Shown here piece by piece: positions 59,949 to 64,000 of a DNA stretch of 64,000 bases. Source of the DNA: Nonomuraea harbinensis (GTDB lineage Bacteria > Actinomycetota > Actinomycetes > Streptosporangiales > Streptosporangiaceae). Where the stretch lies: positions 150,665 to 214,664 of the forward strand of contig NZ_JAHKRN010000010.1 in the NCBI RefSeq assembly GCF_019396385.1, in the 5' to 3' direction. Below the pieces are notes generated by a model. It ran no database searches and was not told where the DNA came from. It was given only the letters and a program-made list of their open reading frames with translations. Numbering within the stretch: the first letter of the stretch is position 1; every line of letters begins with the position of its first letter. The position numbers were made by a program, and so were the translations under genes.

Positions 59949-60185
59949 TCAGCGCCAGACGCCGAAGGTGTGCGGCCCGAGCCCGTACCCGTCGGGGGTC
60001 GGCAGCACGTACCCCTGGCTGATCAGCCGCTCCAGGCTCTCCCGTACCTCCTCGCCGGGCAGGCCGGTGATGTGCACCAGCTCGTCCAGGCCGACCCAGC
60101 CGTGCTCGACGGCCGGGCCCGCGACGGCCTCGTAGACGTGGATGTCGACGTCGGACAGCGCCTGCACGTCGTGTCGCGGATCCAT
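59949..60185 (-). CDS. 78-aa winged-helix-like small protein
   Basis: Small soluble protein. Residues 12-70 have the pattern of a winged helix (SDVDIHVYEAV, then LDELVHITGLPGEEVRESLERLISQGYV), so it may bind DNA or protein. The N terminus is MDPRHDVQAL. The ATG overlaps the stop of the DUF6158 gene by one base (TGATG), so the two are translated together. Function unknown. Confidence 0.75.
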   Translation of the reverse strand: MDPRHDVQALSDVDIHVYEAVAGPAVEHGWVGLDELVHITGLPGEEVRESLERLISQGYVLPTPDGYGLGPHTFGVWR

Positions 60186-60409
60186 CAGCGTGCCCTCGCT
60201 CCCTCGCGCAGCCGGTTCGGGTCGATCTCGCGCTCCGGATAGCGGCGCAGATATTCGGACTCCATCTCGTTCGTCCGTGAGGTGTGACGGGCGAGCGCGT
60301 CGTCGGAGCCGTGCAGGAAGGTGTCGGTGCGGGTGGTGTGCAGTTGCCGCAGCTCGCGCAGCAGGTCCTCGTCGCTCAGCTGGGCCGGGTCGATTCCCAT
60401 CGTCGTCAT
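60185..60409 (-). CDS. DUF6158 small protein
   Basis: 74-aa helical, highly charged protein (LSDEDLLRELRQLHTTRTDTF, then HTSRTNEMESEYLRRYP). It matches the actinobacterial DUF6158 pattern as I recall it. GGGAG precedes the ATG. First of two coupled small genes, upstream of the LysR gene and divergent from it. Function unknown. Confidence 0.75.
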   Translation of the reverse strand: MTTMGIDPAQLSDEDLLRELRQLHTTRTDTFLHGSDDALARHTSRTNEMESEYLRRYPEREIDPNRLREGARAR

Positions 60410-60445
60410 GGGCTCCCTCTACCCCAGATGGCGCTCGACAATATC

Positions 60446-60462
60446 TGTCACATTTCCTGACA
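60446..60462. promoter_or_regulatory. LysR-type operator candidate
   Basis: TGTCA-N7-TGACA inverted repeat, a T-N11-A-like LysR box, in the 96-bp region between the DUF6158 gene and the LysR gene. Likely autoregulation and control of the small-gene pair. Confidence 0.6.
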
Positions 60463-60493
60463 CATAGGCATTGTTCGGGAGATTAGACCGCCT

Positions 60494-60499
60494 TACCTT
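60494..60499 (+). promoter_or_regulatory. -10 box, leaderless lysR
   Basis: TACCTT ends 6 bases before ATG 60506, with no ribosome site between. Confidence 0.45.
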
Positions 60500-60505
60500 C
60501 CCGTT

Positions 60506-61438
60506 ATGGACCTCGAGCTCAGGCACCTCAAGATCGTCCGCGCCGTCGCGGACGCCGGAAGTGTCAGCAAGGCCGCTTCCATGCTCGGGTTGGCCCAGCC
60601 CGCCCTCACCGCCCAGCTCAAGCGCATCGAGCGGATGCTCGGCGGCGCGCTCTTCGAGCGCGACCGTCACGGCGCCCGCCCCACCCGGCTGGGCGAGCTG
60701 GTGCTCGCCCGCGCCCGGGTACTCCTGCCCGCCGCCAAGGAGCTGCAGGAGGAGGCCGTACGGTTCGCACACGCCCCCACCTCCGGCTACCGGATAGGCG
60801 CCACCAACGGCCCGATACTCGGCGGCCTGGTGCACCGCCTGGCCGCGGAACGCCAGGTAACCACCTACACCAGCTGGTCGGCGCACGAGCTGACCACCAT
60901 GGTCGAGCTGGGCCGGCTCGACTACGTGCTGACCGGGGCGTGCGGCGACAACGGCACCCCGGCGGGCACCCTGGCGTGGGAGACGATCAGCCTCGACCCG
61001 GTCTTCACCCTGCTCTCCGTGGACCACCCGCTGGCCGTGGAGAAGGAGGTGGAGCTCGCCGACCTGGCGGACGAGCAGTGGGCGGTCACGCCGGGGGACG
61101 GCTGCTTCAACGACTGCTTCGCGATGGCGTGCGCGCGGGCCGGGTTCACGCCGGGCACCATCTACGAGACCGACGTGGCCACCTGCGTGCACCTGGCGCA
61201 GGTGGGCCGCGCGGTGGTGCTCTGCCAGGCCACCCACCAGCCCGCCCCCGGCATGGTGGTGGTGCCGCTGAAGAACGCGCCGCTGCGCTGGCGTCAGCTC
61301 CTCGGCCGCCACCCGGCCGCGCCGGACGCCGCGTGGGTGCTCCTCCAGGCCAAGCAGACACACCGGGAAGCGGTACGGCGCAGCCGCGCCTACCACGACT
61401 GGCTGGGCCGCAACCCCGGATTCGGCACCGCGCCATAA
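60506..61438 (+). CDS. LysR-family regulator
   Basis: 310-aa regulator. The N-terminal helix-turn-helix (LRHLKIVRAVADAGSVSKAA, then LAQPALTAQLKRIE) is complete and the effector domain spans 90-300. A DGCFNDCFAMACARAG segment has two Cys that could act in redox sensing. Leaderless start at ATG 60506. The serine protease gene lies 88 bp downstream on the same strand, so it may be the target. Confidence 0.93.
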   Translation: MDLELRHLKIVRAVADAGSVSKAASMLGLAQPALTAQLKRIERMLGGALFERDRHGARPTRLGELVLARARVLLPAAKELQEEAVRFAHAPTSGYRIGATNGPILGGLVHRLAAERQVTTYTSWSAHELTTMVELGRLDYVLTGACGDNGTPAGTLAWETISLDPVFTLLSVDHPLAVEKEVELADLADEQWAVTPGDGCFNDCFAMACARAGFTPGTIYETDVATCVHLAQVGRAVVLCQATHQPAPGMVVVPLKNAPLRWRQLLGRHPAAPDAAWVLLQAKQTHREAVRRSRAYHDWLGRNPGFGTAP

Positions 61439-61526
61439 CACCGTGATAGGGCCGAACTGGTACTCCTCGGATCTCGGCCACCCGCGTACGTTGACGGCAC
61501 CCCCCAGCCACAGCGAGGAGACACCC

Positions 61527-63035
61527 ATGCTGCGGACCCCAGCGCTGATCGCCATCTCGATCGGCGCCTTAGTCATGACGGCCACCCCCGCCGTCGCCAC
61601 CCCCACCACCACCACGACCACCACCACGACCACCACCACGACCACCGCCACGACCACCGCCACGGCCGAGCCCCCCAAGGGCGTGATCGACGCCATCGAG
61701 CGCGACCTCGGCATCAGCGAGAGGCAGGCCGTCGCCCGGATGGCCAACGAGGCCCGCGGCAACCAGGCCGCGCCCGCCCTGGCCAAGCAGCTCGGCGACC
61801 GCTACGCCGGCGCCTGGTTCGAAGGGCCGGAGAGCAAGCTGGTCGCGGCCAGCGTCAAGCAGTCGGACGCCGCCGCGATCAAGAGCTCCGGCGCCGACGC
61901 CCGCATCGTGACCCGCACGCTGGCCCAGCTCACCGCCGTCAAGGACGGCCTGGACAAGGCCGCGCCGCCCGACACCGTGCACAGCTGGTCGGTCTCACCC
62001 GCCGACAACGCGGTCGTCGTGCAGGCCGCCGACCAGGACGCGGCCCTGGCCTGGGCGAAGAGCGCCGGCGTCGACACCGGCGCGGTCAAGTTCGCCGACT
62101 CGGCGGACCGGCCGAAGCTCCTGTACGACATCCGCGGCGGCGACGCGTACTACATCTCGTCCTCGCGCTGCTCCGTCGGGTTCGCCGCGCGGCGCGGCAC
62201 CCAGGTCGGCTTCACCACCGCCGGCCACTGCGGCTCCAACGGCCAGTCCACGACCGGCTACAACCGCGTGGCGCAGGGCACCTTCCAGATCTCCTCGTTC
62301 CCCGGCAACGACTACGCCTGGGTCGCGACGAACGCCAACTGGACCGCCCCCGGCGTGGTCAACGGCTACTCGGCCGGCATCCTGCCGGTGCGCGGCGCGT
62401 CCGTCACCCAGCCCGGCGGCTCCGTGTGCCGCTCCGGCTCCACCACCCAGTGGCACTGCGGCACCGTACAGGCGCTCAACAGCACCGTGAACTACCCGCA
62501 GGGCACCGTCTCCGGACTCACCCGCACCTCCGTCTGCGCCGAGCCCGGCGACTCCGGCGGCGCGTTCATCTCCGGCGACCAGGCCCAGGGCATGACCTCC
62601 GGCGGCTCCGGCAACTGCAGCATCGGCGGCACCACGTACTTCCAGCCCATCGGTGAGATCATCTCCGTCGGCGGCCTGACCCTGGTGACCAGCGACGGCG
62701 GCGGCGACCCCGACCCGCCCACCGGCTGCCAGGGCTACCAGTCGACCCACACCGGCTCGCTGTCGTCCGGCCAGAACGCCTACCAGCCGAACGGCTCCTA
62801 CTACCAGACGACGACGTCGGGCACCCACGCCGCCTGCCTGGACGCCCCTGACGGCACCGACTTCGACCTCTACCTCCAGAGGTGGAACGGTTTCTCCTGG
62901 AGCACCGTGGCCCAGGGCATCACGCCCGGCGCCGACGAGACCGTCACCTACAACGGCAGCGCCGGCTACTACCGCTACCGCGTGCACGCCTACAGCGGCT
63001 CCGGCTCGTACACCCTGGGCTTCAACCGCCCGTAA
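61527..63035 (+). CDS. Secreted streptogrisin-like serine protease
   Basis: 502-aa S1E-type protease. A signal peptide ends near residue 25, followed by 14 consecutive Thr (27-40), an alpha-lytic-type pro-region (about 50-195) and the mature protease. The catalytic triad is His234 (TAGHCG), Asp262 (GNDYAW) and Ser343 (GDSGGAF), with paired cysteines typical of the family. A C-terminal domain (about 430-502, GTDFDLYLQRWNG) resembles the bacterial pre-peptidase C-terminal fold. Extracellular, with self-processed pro-region. GAGGAG ribosome site. Confidence 0.93.
   Translation: MLRTPALIAISIGALVMTATPAVATPTTTTTTTTTTTTTTATTTATAEPPKGVIDAIERDLGISERQAVARMANEARGNQAAPALAKQLGDRYAGAWFEGPESKLVAASVKQSDAAAIKSSGADARIVTRTLAQLTAVKDGLDKAAPPDTVHSWSVSPADNAVVVQAADQDAALAWAKSAGVDTGAVKFADSADRPKLLYDIRGGDAYYISSSRCSVGFAARRGTQVGFTTAGHCGSNGQSTTGYNRVAQGTFQISSFPGNDYAWVATNANWTAPGVVNGYSAGILPVRGASVTQPGGSVCRSGSTTQWHCGTVQALNSTVNYPQGTVSGLTRTSVCAEPGDSGGAFISGDQAQGMTSGGSGNCSIGGTTYFQPIGEIISVGGLTLVTSDGGGDPDPPTGCQGYQSTHTGSLSSGQNAYQPNGSYYQTTTSGTHAACLDAPDGTDFDLYLQRWNGFSWSTVAQGITPGADETVTYNGSAGYYRYRVHAYSGSGSYTLGFNRP
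61605..61646. repeat. Thr-codon tandem repeat (ACC/ACG)
   Basis: Fourteen Thr codons alternating mostly ACC-ACC-ACG, a microsatellite-like repeat directly after the signal peptide of the protease. Its length may vary by replication slippage in multiples of three. Confidence 0.75.
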
Positions 63036-63561
63036 CGTACTCCCACCCGGGACGCCACTGGAACGGAGCTTCAACCAGCTCCTCCAGCGGCGTCCCGTCG
63101 AACAGCACCCGCAGGGCCCACCGGTTGGCCGCATGCGCGACGACCAGCACGGTGCGGCCCTGCCACCGTCCGGCGACATCCTCCAGAAAAGCGCCCATCG
63201 CGACCACCACCTGCCGGTAGCTCTGCCCGCCCGGCCACGGCTCGTCCACGTACCGGACGCGCAGCGGCGCCAGCTCAGCCACCGGCCGCCCGTTGTAGAT
63301 CCCGTAGTCGCACTCACGCAACCGCCGGTCGAGCATGATCTCCCGCCGCCGGCCGAAGGCGATCTGCGCGGTCTGTACGGCGCGGCGCAGGTCCGAGGCG
63401 TAGACCACGTCCACGTCCTTGCGCCGCTCCCCCAGCTCACGCGCTTGTTCCCGCCCTGCGGCGGACAACTCGCCGGGGAGATGGCCGGTGGCGACGCCCG
63501 CCTCGTTGTCCACTGTGGTGGCGTGGGTCTCGTAGATCAGCTTTACCGGCAAGCGCGCCAC
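63022..63561 (-). CDS. Histidine phosphatase-like protein with THA motif
   Basis: 179-aa phosphoglycerate-mutase-fold protein. The usual RHG is replaced by THA (LIYETHATTVDN); catalytic His13 is kept but the neighbouring Arg is Thr. The second His (VVAHAANRWAL) and YASDLRRAVQTA are present. Such variants occur in a distinct actinobacterial branch, so activity may be changed rather than lost. Convergent with the protease gene, 14-bp overlap. The 134 bp between it and the tRNA hold no gene. Confidence 0.8.
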   Translation of the reverse strand: MARLPVKLIYETHATTVDNEAGVATGHLPGELSAAGREQARELGERRKDVDVVYASDLRRAVQTAQIAFGRRREIMLDRRLRECDYGIYNGRPVAELAPLRVRYVDEPWPGGQSYRQVVVAMGAFLEDVAGRWQGRTVLVVAHAANRWALRVLFDGTPLEELVEAPFQWRPGWEYVTGG

Positions 63562-63695
63562 CCCGTCCGCTCTCGGAAGAATGATCGTCCTAGTCTCCCC
63601 CGAGAGGGCTCGGCGTGGAATGATGTGCGAGGCATCAGGCGGGGCTGGGGGCGCTCACCATGCTTTAACCTTGTCGATGCGCACAACTCAATCCA

Positions 63696-63769
63696 GGGGC
63701 GGTAGCTCAGCCGGTCAGAGCATCGGACTCATAATCCGTGGGTCGTGGGTTCAAGTCCCACCCGCCCTA
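63696..63769 (+). tRNA. tRNA-Met (CAU)
   Basis: Cloverleaf visible: acceptor GGGGCGG pairs with CCGCCCT (one G-T), D arm TAGCTCAG..GAGC, anticodon loop CTCATAA with CAT at 63730-63732, T arm GTGGGTTCAAGTCCCAC, discriminator A63769. The encoded end is CCC, so CCA must be added by enzyme. CAU could be elongator Met or lysidine-modified Ile; the ACTCATAATC loop favours elongator Met. It is an integration target for the neighbouring integrase. Confidence 0.92.
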
Positions 63770-63794
63770 CCCACTTCACCAGGTACGGAGCACC

Positions 63795-64000
63795 CTATCC
63801 CGCTTCCGCGGGCGGGGGAAGCGGCGGTTGGGAGACCGAGGGGAGACCGCCAGTCGCGGACACTCCCTCTGCCACCGCTCTGCGTGGCACCAGAGCCGCG
63901 CTGGCCTCCGCGGCCGCGTGCGCTATCTCTGGGAGCACTGATGTGTAGATATCTGAAGTGATCAATTGACTGGAGTGGCGCAGCATCGACGACGTCGTCT
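63795..64000 (-). CDS. Tyrosine integrase, C-terminal part (cut by window edge)
   Basis: The last 67 or so residues of a tyrosine recombinase, continuing beyond the window. The segment MLRHSSQLITSDIYTSVLPE contains the conserved His (LRHSS) and the catalytic Tyr (SDIYTSV). The in-frame codons before the first ATG remain open to the window end, so 63986 is not the real start. The stop is TAG, 25 bp past the tRNA. Codons are more AT-rich than in the neighbours. Typical of actinomycete integrative elements (AICE/pSAM2 class) or prophages. Confidence 0.88.
   Translation of the reverse strand, partial: TTSSMLRHSSQLITSDIYTSVLPEIAHAAAEASAALVPRRAVAEGVSATGGLPSVSQPPLPPPAEAG

Overview
The window is a GC-rich actinomycete chromosome segment. 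Several features point to a filamentous actinobacterium such as a Streptosporangiales member (Nonomuraea-like). These are a WhiJ/DUF397/anti-sigma-like trio, an AfsR/SARP-type regulator, PucR, IdeR-type iron boxes, F420-type PPOX enzymes, many GTG/TTG starts and many apparently leaderless promoters. The genus is inferred from gene content only. Genes are tightly packed, no gap exceeds 300 bp, and no insertion sequence or CRISPR array was seen.

Layout. 1-8206: a sugar-type ABC importer (its ATPase is cut by the window start), hydantoinase/oxoprolinase A and B subunits, a VOC protein and a convergent LacI regulator, together a likely catabolic operon for an unknown small molecule. 8268-12454: a 58-aa conserved small protein, map, a free-standing histidine-kinase-like ATPase, and the copper pair copD/ctaG fusion plus copC. 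12500-17092: a divergent XRE-TPR regulator and 51-aa secreted-peptide gene, then a large AfsR-like ATPase regulator. 17100-22548: a purine module with PucR, a xanthine dehydrogenase large subunit, an EF-hand protein and an NCS2 permease. 22545-28135: a SecD-like/excalibur membrane protein, ald, an SRPBCC protein, DUF3105 and DUF305 proteins and a phytoene-desaturase-like oxidoreductase.

28152-31899: a translationally coupled operon (DUF6421, SDR, threonine aldolase). 31986-36042: an orphan LuxR-type response regulator and a Ser/Thr kinase coupled to a membrane pseudo-protease with a zinc ribbon. 36203-39830: cbiZ-btuD-btuC-btuF behind a cobalamin riboswitch, for corrinoid salvage. 39851-47211: an oxidoreductase, an MFS protein, a phosphatase, the DUF397/XRE/ATPase trio and an XPB-like helicase-associated protein. 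47195-51153: a siderophore importer with two IdeR boxes between the divergent genes. 51171-60409: a peptidase, an EEP nuclease-like protein, a GroES-like protein, a degenerate phosphotriesterase homologue, a PPOX enzyme, a kinase-like ATPase, a TetR/UvrA2 pair, a DUF1445 protein and two small proteins. 60506-63561: a LysR regulator, a streptogrisin-like secreted protease and a histidine phosphatase. 63696-64000: a tRNA with anticodon CAU followed at once by the 3' end of a tyrosine integrase, which marks the edge of an integrated element beyond the window.

The most novel candidate is the divergent pair at 12500-14002. A cytoplasmic HTH+TPR regulator faces a tiny gene for a signal-peptide-bearing 51-residue product ending in Cys-Cys. 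The intergenic space is only 63 bp and contains a direct repeat. This is the architecture of peptide-responsive RRNPP quorum sensing in Firmicutes, and an AfsR-like regulator lies immediately downstream.
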